DNA of 64,000 nt from SABI01 sp963678555 (GCA_963678555.2 OY782871.2:372001-436000), one strand, 5' to 3'; shown: positions 35,548 to 44,792, numbered from the stretch's first letter. The notes: a model not told the origin generated them from the letters alone. A program made the numbers and translations.

Positions 35548-37758
35548 ATGGCACGCACCAGGTATCTATCGGATGCTGAGAAGCGATTAGGACAGAAATA
35601 CCTCTATACGTCCGAGATCTATAACGGTCTCGGCTTCAGCATGCTCGGGGACACGATCGTCTATATCCTTGCTGTACGGTTCGGAGCCAGCAACCTGGCA
35701 CTCGGGTACATAGCCAGTGCAATGTATATCGTGGGCGTTGTGCTTCCCCTCATGGCACGCACCTTCCGGGGACGCAACGTCGTGAAGGTGCAGACACTCA
35801 CCTGGTATCTGCGGGGGGCGGTCTCTCTGGGATACCTTGCCCTTCTCTGGATGAATGGAACCCCTGCTGTCACTGTGCTGCTTACTGTATACACACTGTT
35901 CTCACTGATGCGTCTGGTGGGTGTGGTGATGTATGATTACACGTTCAAATCCATTACGACGAACAAGACACGGGGACGGGTGATCGGCAACGCGAACGTG
36001 GCATTCCAGTCCTCGACGGTCTTTGCCCGCCTTCTGAACTTCATCGTCACCTCCATCGAGCTCTTTTCTGGGGTGGTCGGACTGATAGCTCTTCAGATGT
36101 TCGGCGTGATCAACAACACGATAGCATCACGGTATCTGTCGAAGATTCCCTGCAGGACAAAGGTGGACTACCGCAAGGGAAGGACCCTGTTCACCGTTCT
36201 CAGAGAAGCAATGCGTGACAGCCTGTCCCGGTCCAGACTCCTGGTCTTCTGGTATTACATGTCGGTGACGGTCATCATGGGAATGAGCATCGCGTTCCTG
36301 ACCAAGATCGTCGGCCTGGAAAGCAATATCATCTTCCTCTACACCATCGTTATCTCAGGCTCGGTCATCCTCGCAGGAAGCTTCTGCACGTTCTTCAGCG
36401 ATCGTCTCGGAAGCCGGCCCCTGATCATAGCCAACGGCTTCGCCCTCATCATCACTCTCATCGGCTGGATGGTCATCCCTGCCACAGGGGAGGTCTCTCT
36501 GTTCTTTGTCCTCGGGTTCCTCTCCAACTTCTTCCTGGCAAACGTCAATATTCTCATCAGGCGTCTTCTCGCGGCGGTCATCCCCGACAATGATCCGGTA
36601 GGCTTCAATTCGATGACCAACTTCATGATCGCCTTTTTCGCTCTGTTCAGCGGTCTTGCCGGGGGCTCCCTTGCCAACCTCTCGGAGCATATCCAGCTGC
36701 TGAGTCACGGCTGGGGAAATGCCTATACCTTCACCTTCGGTCTTGCTCTCCTGTTTTCTCTGTTAGCGCTGATCAGTACTGCCTCCCTGCATGAGCAGGG
36801 TGCCCTGTCAGCCAAGGCCGCGGCCCAGCTGATGTTTTCTCTGCACGGACTGCGGGCATTTATCAACATCGACCGGCTCGAAAAGGAAAAAGACCCTCTC
36901 AAGCGCAAGAGCCTTCTGCTCTCGCTGGGAAAGAATCTCACTGGTGTCGCTACAAGTGAGATTCGGGCGAACCTGGCTAACCCGTTCAGCAACGACAGGG
37001 CCGAAGTGATCAGAGGTCTGTTCGACAGGCCGAGGAATTCCCTCGTGGAGGACCTGATCAGCGATGCATTCTCGACCGACAGCTACACACAGAACGAGTC
37101 GATATATGCTCTGGGAGCCTACCGGAACAACCAGAAGGCGGAGCAGGCTCTCAGATACCTTCTCGATAACGGGAGCAGCCTGTCCCGTTCGAATGCGGCC
37201 AAGTCGATCGCACGGGTGACCCGAAGCGATGTCTATCTGCAGAAGGTCCAGCAGATGAGTGACTCAGCCCAGACCATCGGCGAGGAACTTAACTACCTTC
37301 TGGCACGGAACATCATGGACAGAGACGGGACCTTCTTCAATGATCTGTTCCTCTCCAGCCGGCAGGGAAGGGGCCCCCGCTTCCGTCAGACCCGCTACGC
37401 GCTGCTTGCCTATTTCCTGAAGAGCACACCGAACCTTGCAGAACTGTATGAGCAGAAGAATCTGCTCAGTCCCGATTTTCTCAGTGAGTTCCTTGAGGAG
37501 TCGCGTGATGTGGCCGAGATAGACCAGCAGCGGCACGCGATTGTCAGCGCCTTCAACAATCGTGAGTGGGAACGTATCTGGAGTATCTGTTTTTCCATGG
37601 TTCGTGATATCGAAGTGAAGGATATCCGCTACAGTAATCTCCTGAAGGGGATACTGAAGGGGCAGACCCTGAGTTATCAGCAGACCGACAGCGAGGATGC
37701 TCTAGCTGTTCTCTACTTTTCCTATCAGGTCAGAAAAATTTCTCTCGACGGGAAGTGA
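35548..37758 (+). CDS. MFS-type membrane protein with long HEAT-like C-terminal domain
   Basis: 736-aa inner-membrane protein. Residues about 25-430 contain 12 hydrophobic segments of the major facilitator fold. Residues about 440-736 are soluble and helical, with HEAT-like repeats (e.g. QNESIYALGAYRNNQKAEQALRYLLDNG, in part). This fusion is unusual for transporters and suggests a regulatory or docking role for the tail. It starts 9 bases after a ClpP-like gene, so it might be its substrate or partner. Transport substrate unknown. Confidence 0.75.
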   Translation: MARTRYLSDAEKRLGQKYLYTSEIYNGLGFSMLGDTIVYILAVRFGASNLALGYIASAMYIVGVVLPLMARTFRGRNVVKVQTLTWYLRGAVSLGYLALLWMNGTPAVTVLLTVYTLFSLMRLVGVVMYDYTFKSITTNKTRGRVIGNANVAFQSSTVFARLLNFIVTSIELFSGVVGLIALQMFGVINNTIASRYLSKIPCRTKVDYRKGRTLFTVLREAMRDSLSRSRLLVFWYYMSVTVIMGMSIAFLTKIVGLESNIIFLYTIVISGSVILAGSFCTFFSDRLGSRPLIIANGFALIITLIGWMVIPATGEVSLFFVLGFLSNFFLANVNILIRRLLAAVIPDNDPVGFNSMTNFMIAFFALFSGLAGGSLANLSEHIQLLSHGWGNAYTFTFGLALLFSLLALISTASLHEQGALSAKAAAQLMFSLHGLRAFINIDRLEKEKDPLKRKSLLLSLGKNLTGVATSEIRANLANPFSNDRAEVIRGLFDRPRNSLVEDLISDAFSTDSYTQNESIYALGAYRNNQKAEQALRYLLDNGSSLSRSNAAKSIARVTRSDVYLQKVQQMSDSAQTIGEELNYLLARNIMDRDGTFFNDLFLSSRQGRGPRFRQTRYALLAYFLKSTPNLAELYEQKNLLSPDFLSEFLEESRDVAEIDQQRHAIVSAFNNREWERIWSICFSMVRDIEVKDIRYSNLLKGILKGQTLSYQQTDSEDALAVLYFSYQVRKISLDGK

Positions 37759-37787
37759 TCTGCGTGTGAGACAGGTTCTTCTCTGTA

Positions 37788-38837
37788 ATGAGAGATATTA
37801 CGGTCCCCGCAGTACTGTTCGCCATCTTCCTCGCGTTCTCATCCTCCTGCTCGTGCTCTGTCGCAGGCGGTGAGGAGGAGAGAGATCTCACCATCGTCTC
37901 CTACAACGTACAGACCCTGTTTGACACGGTTGATGACGGAGATGAGTTTGACGGATTCTCCCTCTCACAGGGGTGGTCTTCAGCTCTCTACAGTGAACGA
38001 CTGCACAGGGCCTGTTCCGCTCTGATTCAGTATTCGCCGCATCAGCCCGATATCATCATCCTGCAGGAGGTGGAAGGGGAGCGTGTGATCGAGGATATGA
38101 TCGAGAGCGACCTCGGGCAGAGGGGATTTCTCTTCTATGCATCGACCTCCTCTGTAGCATCTCCTATAGAAGTTGCTGTCCTGAGCCGGTACCGGATTCT
38201 TGAAAGCCACATTCATGCAGTCGAAGGCTTCCGCGATATCCTGGAGGCAGTGATCGATGTGAACGGGGAAGCGATCAGGATCTATGCCCTCCATCTGAGA
38301 AGCCGCAGGGAAGGGGAGCAGGAGAGCGAGCCTGAGAGAATCGCCCAGATACGGGCACTGAAGGATGTGATGGCGAATCATACCGGTCTCGCGGGGACCA
38401 GGTTCCCCACGGTGATAGCGGGTGATTTTAATGAGAGCGCCGATGAACAGGACAGGATCCAGGGAGCCTATCAGAGTGCACTGATTCCGGTCGATACGCC
38501 ACTCAGACGGCAGTGGGAGGAAGCTGGTTCGCTGGTTATCACAGGCGGTTATCCTGATTTCACCACCTTCTACTCGTTCTTTCTTGATGACAGGTTCCCG
38601 CCGGTCTCTGAGGCAGACGGTTCGTATCACTATGACGGACTGTGGCTGAGTTACGACCAGATCCTTCTCGGTTCCGATCTCTTCGATTCCGCGGGATACC
38701 GGTTCTCATGCGGCGGGGTGATCACGCATCCTGCTCTGCTCGATACAGACGGCACACCTCACCGGTACCTTGTGAAGAGTCACACGGGGACCTCAGATCA
38801 TCTGCCGGTGTATGTCCGCCTTCAACGTGATTTCTAA
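37788..38837 (+). CDS. Endonuclease/exonuclease/phosphatase-family lipoprotein
   Basis: 349-aa exported protein with a hydrophobic leader and Cys-rich lipobox region (AFSSSCSC) near residue 20. The metal-dependent EEP fold follows with VSYNVQTLFD, LQEVEG, an ALHLRSR segment, AGDFNES and SDHLPVY as the final catalytic His motif. Such enzymes cut nucleic acids or phosphoesters outside the cell. It ends four bases inside the convergent rex gene. A ribosome site is not obvious at ATG 37788. Confidence 0.87.
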   Translation: MRDITVPAVLFAIFLAFSSSCSCSVAGGEEERDLTIVSYNVQTLFDTVDDGDEFDGFSLSQGWSSALYSERLHRACSALIQYSPHQPDIIILQEVEGERVIEDMIESDLGQRGFLFYASTSSVASPIEVAVLSRYRILESHIHAVEGFRDILEAVIDVNGEAIRIYALHLRSRREGEQESEPERIAQIRALKDVMANHTGLAGTRFPTVIAGDFNESADEQDRIQGAYQSALIPVDTPLRRQWEEAGSLVITGGYPDFTTFYSFFLDDRFPPVSEADGSYHYDGLWLSYDQILLGSDLFDSAGYRFSCGGVITHPALLDTDGTPHRYLVKSHTGTSDHLPVYVRLQRDF

Positions 38838-39469
38838 CTCTTGGGGAACTGCAGTTCGTAGAAGATCTGTTCGAGTTCGAGGGCAATGTTTACATTGTGT
38901 ACAACAGGCTTCAGCCCTTCAGCGTCTGCAACAGGCTTCAGCGTGATCGGGGAGAAGTTCAGTACACCCTTGATGCCCGCATTCATCAGGCGCTGGAAGC
39001 TGTCGCTCGTTGCACTTTCGGGTACGGTGAGGATGGCCACATCGACCTGATGGGAGCTGAGCACTTCTTCTAGGCGGCTCATCGGATAGATCGGTACCGG
39101 ATGCACGTTCTCGCTGTATACCAGAGGGTCCGTGTCAAAGCCGGCAATGATCCGTATGCCGTCCGGTTCGAAACCGTTGTAGTGCATGAGCGCCCTGCCT
39201 ATCCTTCCGCATCCGACAATGATGATGTTCTGCGGCTCATCCGTCTTGCCCAGAATCTTCCCGAGAGCAGCGATCAGGAACAGGATATCATATCCACCCC
39301 TTTTCTGCCCGTATATCTCAAGGAGAGAAAAGTCTTTACGTACGATTGCCGCAGACACGCCGGCAGCATCGGCCAGGTTGTGGGCGAACACTTTCTCGAG
39401 GCCGAGGGATCTTAGACGGTTGAGTATTCGGTAGTATCGCGTAATACGGATGATCATATCATGGTTCAT
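38834..39469 (-). CDS. rex: Redox-sensing transcriptional repressor Rex
   Basis: 211-aa dimeric repressor that leaves DNA when NADH rises against NAD+. The winged helix is at residues 5-75 (ITRYYRILNRL, SAAIVRKDFSLLEIYGQKRGGYD). The Rossmann fold has IVGCGRIGRALMHY near 84 and a C-terminal domain-swapped helix (NIALELEQIFYELQFP). ATG 39469 has GAGG 6 bases upstream. Gene and hydrogenase operon 2 are divergent around a Rex-like operator, so it very likely controls hydrogen production and itself. Confidence 0.95.
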   Translation of the reverse strand: MNHDMIIRITRYYRILNRLRSLGLEKVFAHNLADAAGVSAAIVRKDFSLLEIYGQKRGGYDILFLIAALGKILGKTDEPQNIIIVGCGRIGRALMHYNGFEPDGIRIIAGFDTDPLVYSENVHPVPIYPMSRLEEVLSSHQVDVAILTVPESATSDSFQRLMNAGIKGVLNFSPITLKPVADAEGLKPVVHNVNIALELEQIFYELQFPKS

Positions 39470-39483
39470 TAGGCACCTCGTTT

Positions 39484-39501
39484 ATGTGAACCATTATACA
39501 A
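39484..39501. promoter_or_regulatory. Rex-like operator
   Basis: On the minus strand TTGTATAATGGTTCACAT fits the Rex consensus TTGTGAA-N4-TTCACAA at most positions, with one good half (TTCACA). It overlaps the rex -10 box (TATAAT), which would give autorepression. Confidence 0.6.
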
Positions 39502-39520
39502 TAAAATTCAAAAAATGCAA
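39493..39520 (-). promoter_or_regulatory. Promoter of rex
   Basis: Minus-strand TTGCAT (39520-39515), a 16-base spacer and perfect TATAAT (39498-39493). The Rex-like operator covers the -10 box. Confidence 0.6.
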
Positions 39521-39580
39521 CAAACATAAAAATAAAGTGAAAAAAAGTCATGAAAAGATTCGATAAATCCATATTTATTG

Positions 39581-39609
39581 TTGAAAATATTTCTACTTTC
39601 TCTTATGAT
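39581..39609 (+). promoter_or_regulatory. Promoter of hydrogenase operon 2
   Basis: TTGAAA (39581-39586), 17-base spacer and TATGAT (39604-39609), 32 bases before the first ATG. The box lies in an AT-rich stretch; a second weak Rex-like match (TTGTTGAAAATATTTC) overlaps the -35 region. Confidence 0.55.
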
Positions 39610-39641
39610 TGGTTTTTATAAAACGGGCTCTGGAGGTTTTC

Positions 39642-40118
39642 ATGGCAGCTGGTAACAATGAGAATGCATTTTCAAGGGAACTGATTTCGTTCATAGAAGC
39701 ATGGCGGAACAAGCCGGGTAATCTGATCATGGTACTGCACCGTGTGCAGGAAGAATTCGGATATGTATCCCGTGAGTCGGCAGACACTGTGGCATACATG
39801 CTCGATATTCCTCTTGCAAAGATATATGGAGTTCTTTCCTTCTACCATTTTTTCAAGACAACAAAACCGGGCGACCACAATATTCAGGTGTGTCTGGGAA
39901 CAGCCTGCTACCTCAAGGGCGGCGATATGCTGGTTGAGGAGCTCGGAAATCTACTGGGAATCGGCGTGAACGAAGTGACCGGGGACGGGAAGTTCAGTAT
40001 CGAAGGAGTTCGCTGTGTCGGCTGCTGCGGTCTCGCTCCTGTGCTCACCGTCGGGAAAGAAGTGTTCGGCAAGGTGACCAAGGATCAGCTTCCCGGGATC
40101 ATCGCCCAGTTCAGCTGA
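39642..40118 (+). CDS. hydC: NuoE-like [2Fe-2S] subunit HydC of [FeFe]-hydrogenase 2
   Basis: 158-aa thioredoxin-like ferredoxin subunit of an NADH-linked, probably electron-bifurcating hydrogenase. It has the FYHFF and LHRVQEEFGYVSRE segments and cluster cysteines in CLGTACYLKGG and CVGCCGLAP. ATG 39642 has GGAGG 5 bases upstream; the longer reading from 39609 overlaps the promoter. Its stop overlaps the next start by one base. It is the first gene of a five-gene operon. Confidence 0.92.
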   Translation: MAAGNNENAFSRELISFIEAWRNKPGNLIMVLHRVQEEFGYVSRESADTVAYMLDIPLAKIYGVLSFYHFFKTTKPGDHNIQVCLGTACYLKGGDMLVEELGNLLGIGVNEVTGDGKFSIEGVRCVGCCGLAPVLTVGKEVFGKVTKDQLPGIIAQFS

Positions 40119-40690
40119 TGCATGCATCGATCTGTGACCTTCTTGCCGATATCGTGCACAACAGCATTGAGGCTGATGCATCGCTGATACGCATCAGCTT
40201 CATTCAGACCGATGATATGCTTTCGGTCACTGTGAGTGATGACGGCAAAGGGATGGATGACCAGGAGCAGATCAGGGCGCTTGATCCGTTCTACACGGAC
40301 GGACACAAGCATGCTGCGAGGAAAGTGGGGCTCGGCCTTCCCTTCCTCAAACAGATGGTTGACATGACACAGGGGACGTTCTCCCTGACGTCAGAGAAGG
40401 GAAAGGGAACGGATGTATCCTTCACCATCGACCTTTCCCATATCGATGTCCCGCCGGTCGGCGACATCGAAATGACCCTTACCGGATTGTTCTCCTATCC
40501 GTCGGATAGCGAGATCACTTTCAGCAGAGCTCTTTCGAGAGGTCCTGAACGTGAAGAGTATGAGGTCGAAAAGAGCGGGCTGCTCGAGGTTCTGGGAGAC
40601 CTGAACACCGTCGGTAACCTGCTGCTCGTGAAGGAGTACATGCAGTCCCAGGAGGCTGCTGTAGAGGATGTGCACCACCGGGTCAGGTAG
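40118..40690 (+). CDS. HATPase-domain protein of the hydrogenase operon
   Basis: 190-aa protein with only the ATP-binding half of a histidine kinase. It has HNSIEADASLIRI (N box), VSDDGKGMDD (G1) and RKVGLGLPFLKQM (G2-like), without a phospho-accepting His domain. The C-terminal 60 residues have no known fold. Similar single HATPase genes occur between HydC and HydB in clostridial and thermotogal hydrogenase operons, where their role is unsettled. It may sense ATP or bind a regulator. Overlap with hydC by one base argues for co-expression. Confidence 0.85.
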   Translation: MHASICDLLADIVHNSIEADASLIRISFIQTDDMLSVTVSDDGKGMDDQEQIRALDPFYTDGHKHAARKVGLGLPFLKQMVDMTQGTFSLTSEKGKGTDVSFTIDLSHIDVPPVGDIEMTLTGLFSYPSDSEITFSRALSRGPEREEYEVEKSGLLEVLGDLNTVGNLLLVKEYMQSQEAAVEDVHHRVR

Positions 40691-40719
40691 ATGACTCGTT
40701 ATTAGATGAGGAGGCTGGC

Positions 40720-41121
40720 ATGGCTAAGATGACGTTGCAGGAGCTCAGGAAGCTTCGTGACTCCAAGAAAACAGAAATCCAGAAGCGTGATCTCAGTGAC
40801 AAAGAGACACAGATCATTGTAGGGATGGGAACCTGCGGTATCGCAGCGGGAGCCAAGCAGGTTCTTGATGCATTCCTTGCACAACTAGAGATCCATAATC
40901 TTACCTCAGTTGTCGTCACACAGACGGGATGCATGGGGTTGTGCTATGTCGAACCGACTATCGAAGTCATCGCACCGGGCATGCCCTCCGTTATCTACGG
41001 GAAGGTTGATGCAGAGGTGGCGAAGAAGATTGTTGAAGAACACATCATCCACAAGAGAATGGTCAGTGAACACGTGTTTGACAGACCCTCGATCGATATC
41101 ATCAAGGATGGAGGCAAATAA
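40720..41121 (+). CDS. Thioredoxin-like [2Fe-2S] ferredoxin (HndB-like)
   Basis: 133-aa protein of the thioredoxin-like ferredoxin fold, matching the separate N-terminal-type domain of NuoF-like subunits. Cluster cysteines are in GMGTCGIAAGA and QTGCMGLCYVEP. The helical N-terminus (MTLQELRKLRDSKKTEIQKR) is a docking region. It probably relays electrons within or to the hydrogenase complex. ATG 40720 has GAGGAGG 5 bases upstream, and its stop overlaps the start of hydB. Confidence 0.9.
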   Translation: MAKMTLQELRKLRDSKKTEIQKRDLSDKETQIIVGMGTCGIAAGAKQVLDAFLAQLEIHNLTSVVVTQTGCMGLCYVEPTIEVIAPGMPSVIYGKVDAEVAKKIVEEHIIHKRMVSEHVFDRPSIDIIKDGGK

Positions 41122-42911
41122 TGGCATATAGGAGCTACATTCTCGTATGCGGCGGTACCGCCTGTGAATCGAGCAAGGCGAATGCGATCTACGAATCTCT
41201 TTTGAGTGAAGTGGATGCACAGGGACTTTCCGAAGAGGTTCAGGTCATCAAGACCGGTTGTTTCGGTTTCTGTGAACAGGGCCCTATCGTCAAGATCCTC
41301 CCCGAGGATTCGTTCTATGTGCAGGTGACTCCTTCCGATGCAAAAGAGCTGGTTGAGGAACATATCGTCAAAGGACGTGAAGTCAAACGCCTTCTCTATG
41401 ACAAGGAAGGAAGCAAGAAGCACGCGAAGGTCGAGGATATCAAATTCTACCAGAAACAGTTCCGTATCGTTCTGAGGAACTGCGGATTCATCGACCCCGA
41501 GAATATTGATGAGTACATCGCCCGCGAAGGCTACAGTGCTCTGGAAAAGGTCCTGTTCGAGATGAGCGGTGACGATGTCATCCAGGAGCTCAGGACAGCA
41601 GGACTCAGAGGCCGTGGTGGTGCCGGCTTCCCGACCTGGATGAAGTGGAACTTCACGAAGCAGGTACAGAACGCTGATCAGAAGTTCATCGTCTGTAACG
41701 CTGATGAAGGTGACCCCGGTGCCTATATGGACCGATCCACCCTTGAAGGTGACCCGCACTCGGTCCTCGAAGCGATGACCATCGCCGGTAAGACCGTCGG
41801 TGCCAGCCAGGGATATATCTATATCCGTGCCGAGTATCCCCTTGCCATCCACCGCCTTGAAGTCGCCATGGCTCAGGCCCGTGAGTACGGACTGCTCGGA
41901 AAGAATATACTCGACAGCGGATTCGACTTCGACATCGAGATCAGACTCGGCGCAGGCGCCTTCGTCTGTGGTGAAGAGACAGCGCTTCTCGCCTCCATCG
42001 AAGGTGAGAGAGGAATGCCGGTCCCGCGCCCTCCGTTCCCGGCAGTCAAAGGCCTGTGGGGTAAACCGACGGTTATCAACAACGTGGAAACCTGGGCCAA
42101 TATCCCGGTCATCATCATGAAGGGTGGCGACTGGTTCAGCCAGATCGGTACCCAGGATTCTTCCGGTACCAAGGTCTTTGCCCTCACCGGTAAGATCCGT
42201 AATTCGGGTCTCGTGGAAGTCCCCATGGGAACGACACTTCGTGAGATCATCTATGATATCGGCGGAGGAATAGCGAACGACAGGAAGTTCAAAGCCGTCC
42301 AGACCGGTGGTCCCAGCGGAGGGGTCATCACCGAGGAGTTCCTCGATACTCCCATTGACTTCGGTTCACTCCAGAAACTCGGTTCCATGATGGGTTCCGG
42401 CGGAATGATCGTCATGGATGAAGATGACTGTATCGTGGATGTAACGAAGTTCTACCTCGAGTTCAGTGTAGAGGAAAGCTGCGGAAAGTGTGCTCCATGC
42501 AGAATCGGAGGACGTTCCCTGATGAATATCCTCGATAAGATCACCAAAGGAAACGGTACGGTTGAAGATATCGAGCAGATGAAAGAAATTGGTCATGCGA
42601 TGAAACAGGCATCTCTGTGTGCCCTGGGTCAGACCGCTCCCAATCCGATTCTCTCTACCGTGAAGCATTTCGAGGCCGAGTACCTTGCTCATATCAACGA
42701 CAAGACCTGCCCTGCCGGTAAGTGTAAGAGTCTGATCACCTACAACATCCTTGCTGATATGTGTATCGGATGTACTGCCTGTGCACGAAAGTGTCCGACA
42801 GCTGCCATCAGCGGTGAACGGCGTCAGGTGCACGTGATCGATCAGGCTGCGTGTATCAAGTGTGGAGCTTGTTTCGAGACCTGTAAATTTGGAGCCATCG
42901 AGATCCGCTAG
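41121..42911 (+). CDS. hydB: NuoF-like flavoprotein HydB of [FeFe]-hydrogenase 2
   Basis: 596-aa NADH-oxidising subunit. Domains in order: [2Fe-2S] thioredoxin-like (CGGTACESSKA, KTGCFGFCEQGP), FMN/NADH core (LRGRGGAGFPTWMKW, CNADEGDPGAYMDR, GAFVCGEETAL), SCGKCAPCR [4Fe-4S], and two C-terminal [4Fe-4S] motifs (CIGCTACARKCP, CIKCGACFETCK). This is the canonical layout, in contrast to the GltD fusion in operon 1. It should take electrons from NADH and, with HydA/HydC, use NADH and reduced ferredoxin together to make H2. Confidence 0.95.
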   Translation: MAYRSYILVCGGTACESSKANAIYESLLSEVDAQGLSEEVQVIKTGCFGFCEQGPIVKILPEDSFYVQVTPSDAKELVEEHIVKGREVKRLLYDKEGSKKHAKVEDIKFYQKQFRIVLRNCGFIDPENIDEYIAREGYSALEKVLFEMSGDDVIQELRTAGLRGRGGAGFPTWMKWNFTKQVQNADQKFIVCNADEGDPGAYMDRSTLEGDPHSVLEAMTIAGKTVGASQGYIYIRAEYPLAIHRLEVAMAQAREYGLLGKNILDSGFDFDIEIRLGAGAFVCGEETALLASIEGERGMPVPRPPFPAVKGLWGKPTVINNVETWANIPVIIMKGGDWFSQIGTQDSSGTKVFALTGKIRNSGLVEVPMGTTLREIIYDIGGGIANDRKFKAVQTGGPSGGVITEEFLDTPIDFGSLQKLGSMMGSGGMIVMDEDDCIVDVTKFYLEFSVEESCGKCAPCRIGGRSLMNILDKITKGNGTVEDIEQMKEIGHAMKQASLCALGQTAPNPILSTVKHFEAEYLAHINDKTCPAGKCKSLITYNILADMCIGCTACARKCPTAAISGERRQVHVIDQAACIKCGACFETCKFGAIEIR

Positions 42912-42935
42912 GATTTCTGGTAGAGGAGGAAGATT

Positions 42936-44687
42936 ATGAGTACCGTTCATATGAAGATAAATGGAAAACCGGTCGAGATCGAAGCCGGACAGAATATCCT
43001 GGCAGCAGCCAAGAAGGCGAATATCAACATCCCGACACTCTGTTACCATCCGGACCTGCCTGCATGGGCAGCCTGTGGACTGTGTGTCGTGAAACAGGAG
43101 CATTCGCCGAAGCTTCTGAGAGCATGTGCGGCTCCAGTGCAGGAAAACCTCAGTGTCATCACTCATGATGCTGAGCTGTACAAGATCAGGAAGACGGTTA
43201 TCGAGATGATCCTGAGCACACACCCCAACGATTGTCTCACCTGTGCCCGTAACGGCACCTGTGAACTGCAGCGGTTCGCTGCCGAGTTCGGGGTGCGGCA
43301 GCAGCCCTACGAACAGAGGGTCGTGAACCTGCCGAAGGATGAGTCGACCACCTCGCTCGTCCTTGATCCCTCAAAGTGTATCAAGTGCGGACGCTGTGTA
43401 CAGGTCTGTCAGCAGCAGCAGGGAGTGTTTGCCCTTGAGTTCATCGGTCGTGGAGACCAGACACTCATGTCCCCGGCAGCATCTCTGCCTCTCAACGACA
43501 GCCCCTGTATCAAATGCGGTCAGTGTTCCGCGCACTGTCCTGTCGGTGCCATCTACGAGAAGGATGAGACCCAGGATCTGATCTGTGCGATCAATGATCC
43601 CCACAAGCATGTGGTGGTGCAGATCGCACCTGCCGTGCGTGTCGCTCTCGGTGAAGCGTTCAATCTCCCCGCGGGTACCATCACCACCGGTAAGATCTAT
43701 GCGGCTCTCAGGGCTCTCGGAGTCGATAAAGTCTTCGATACCAACTTCTCTGCCGACCTCACCATCATGGAAGAGGGCAGTGAACTGGTCCAGCGCCTCA
43801 CCACCGGCCACGGTGCCATCCCTCAGATCACCAGCTGCTGTCCTGCATGGACCGACTACATGGAGAAGTATTACAGTGATATGATTCCCCACTTCTCATC
43901 GGCAAAGTCTCCGATGATGATGCAGGGAGCGATCACCAAGACCTACTATGCCGAGAAGGCGAAGATAGATCCGGCTCACATCTACTCTGCGGCGATCATG
44001 CCCTGTACGGCGAAGAAGTGGGAGATCGGACGGGATGATAACATGCAGGCCTCAGGGTTCAATGATGTAGACCTCGTGCTTACCACCCGTGAGTTCAGTC
44101 GTCTCATCAAGGCAAGCGGAATCGACTTCCTTGCCCTTGAAGACGAAAAGGCCGACAGCCCGATCGGTGCCTATGCAGGTGCAGGTACGATCTTCGGTAA
44201 CACCGGCGGTGTTATGGAAGCCGCACTGAGAACTGCGTACAACCTGATGACAGGCGAGGAGCTCGGTGATGTGAATATTTCAGCCGTGCGCGGTATGGAA
44301 GGTGTACGTTCAGGTGAGATCGATATCAAGGGAACCAAGTTGAAAGTGGCCATAGCACACGGGATGGCGAATGTCAGTACCCTGCTTGAGGAAATCCGAG
44401 AGGCAAAAAGAGAGGGCAAGGATGCACCCTATCACTTCATAGAGGTGATGGCCTGTCGTGGCGGATGTGTGAGCGGAGGCGGTCAGCCATATGCATCAAC
44501 CGATGATATCAGGGCACAGAGAATAGCCGGTCTCTACACCGATGACGAGCTCTCGACGATCCGCTGTTCACACCAGAATCCTGAGATCCAGCAGATCTAC
44601 AAGGATTATCTGGGAGAACCTCTGAGCAAGAAGTCGCACCATCTGCTTCACACGACCTATACTGAACGGCCTATTTACAAGAGATAG
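42936..44687 (+). CDS. hydA: [FeFe]-hydrogenase catalytic subunit HydA
   Basis: 583-aa catalytic subunit. It has an N-terminal [2Fe-2S] domain (CGLC), His/Cys cluster STHPNDCLTCARNGTC, two [4Fe-4S] motifs (CIKCGRCVQVC, CIKCGQCSAHCP) and a complete H-cluster domain with L1 TSCCPAW (Cys301/Cys302), L2 MPCTAKK and L3 EVMACRGGCVSGGGQ. All ligands are present, unlike the operon 1 paralogue. It reduces protons to H2. A strong terminator follows. Maturases HydE, HydF and HydG are not in the window. Confidence 0.97.
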   Translation: MSTVHMKINGKPVEIEAGQNILAAAKKANINIPTLCYHPDLPAWAACGLCVVKQEHSPKLLRACAAPVQENLSVITHDAELYKIRKTVIEMILSTHPNDCLTCARNGTCELQRFAAEFGVRQQPYEQRVVNLPKDESTTSLVLDPSKCIKCGRCVQVCQQQQGVFALEFIGRGDQTLMSPAASLPLNDSPCIKCGQCSAHCPVGAIYEKDETQDLICAINDPHKHVVVQIAPAVRVALGEAFNLPAGTITTGKIYAALRALGVDKVFDTNFSADLTIMEEGSELVQRLTTGHGAIPQITSCCPAWTDYMEKYYSDMIPHFSSAKSPMMMQGAITKTYYAEKAKIDPAHIYSAAIMPCTAKKWEIGRDDNMQASGFNDVDLVLTTREFSRLIKASGIDFLALEDEKADSPIGAYAGAGTIFGNTGGVMEAALRTAYNLMTGEELGDVNISAVRGMEGVRSGEIDIKGTKLKVAIAHGMANVSTLLEEIREAKREGKDAPYHFIEVMACRGGCVSGGGQPYASTDDIRAQRIAGLYTDDELSTIRCSHQNPEIQQIYKDYLGEPLSKKSHHLLHTTYTERPIYKR

Positions 44688-44712
44688 TATTTCCCATTAT
44701 AACGGGAGAAGG

Positions 44713-44737
44713 AAGCAGGTGTGTTCCACACCTGCTT
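44713..44737 (+). terminator. Terminator of hydrogenase operon 2
   Basis: AAGCAGGTGTG and CACACCTGCTT pair over 11 bp around a TTC loop, followed by TCG. The stem is strong but the T run is short. Confidence 0.75.
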
Positions 44738-44792
44738 TCGTGCGTAAGGGGGGTATCCTCTTCTGTATGTTTTTCGAAAGGAGTGTATATCG

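Noticed and set aside
44738..44792. Lysine riboswitch before aspartate kinase
   Set aside because: Only about 55 bases lie between the terminator hairpin and the ATG, far too short for this riboswitch.
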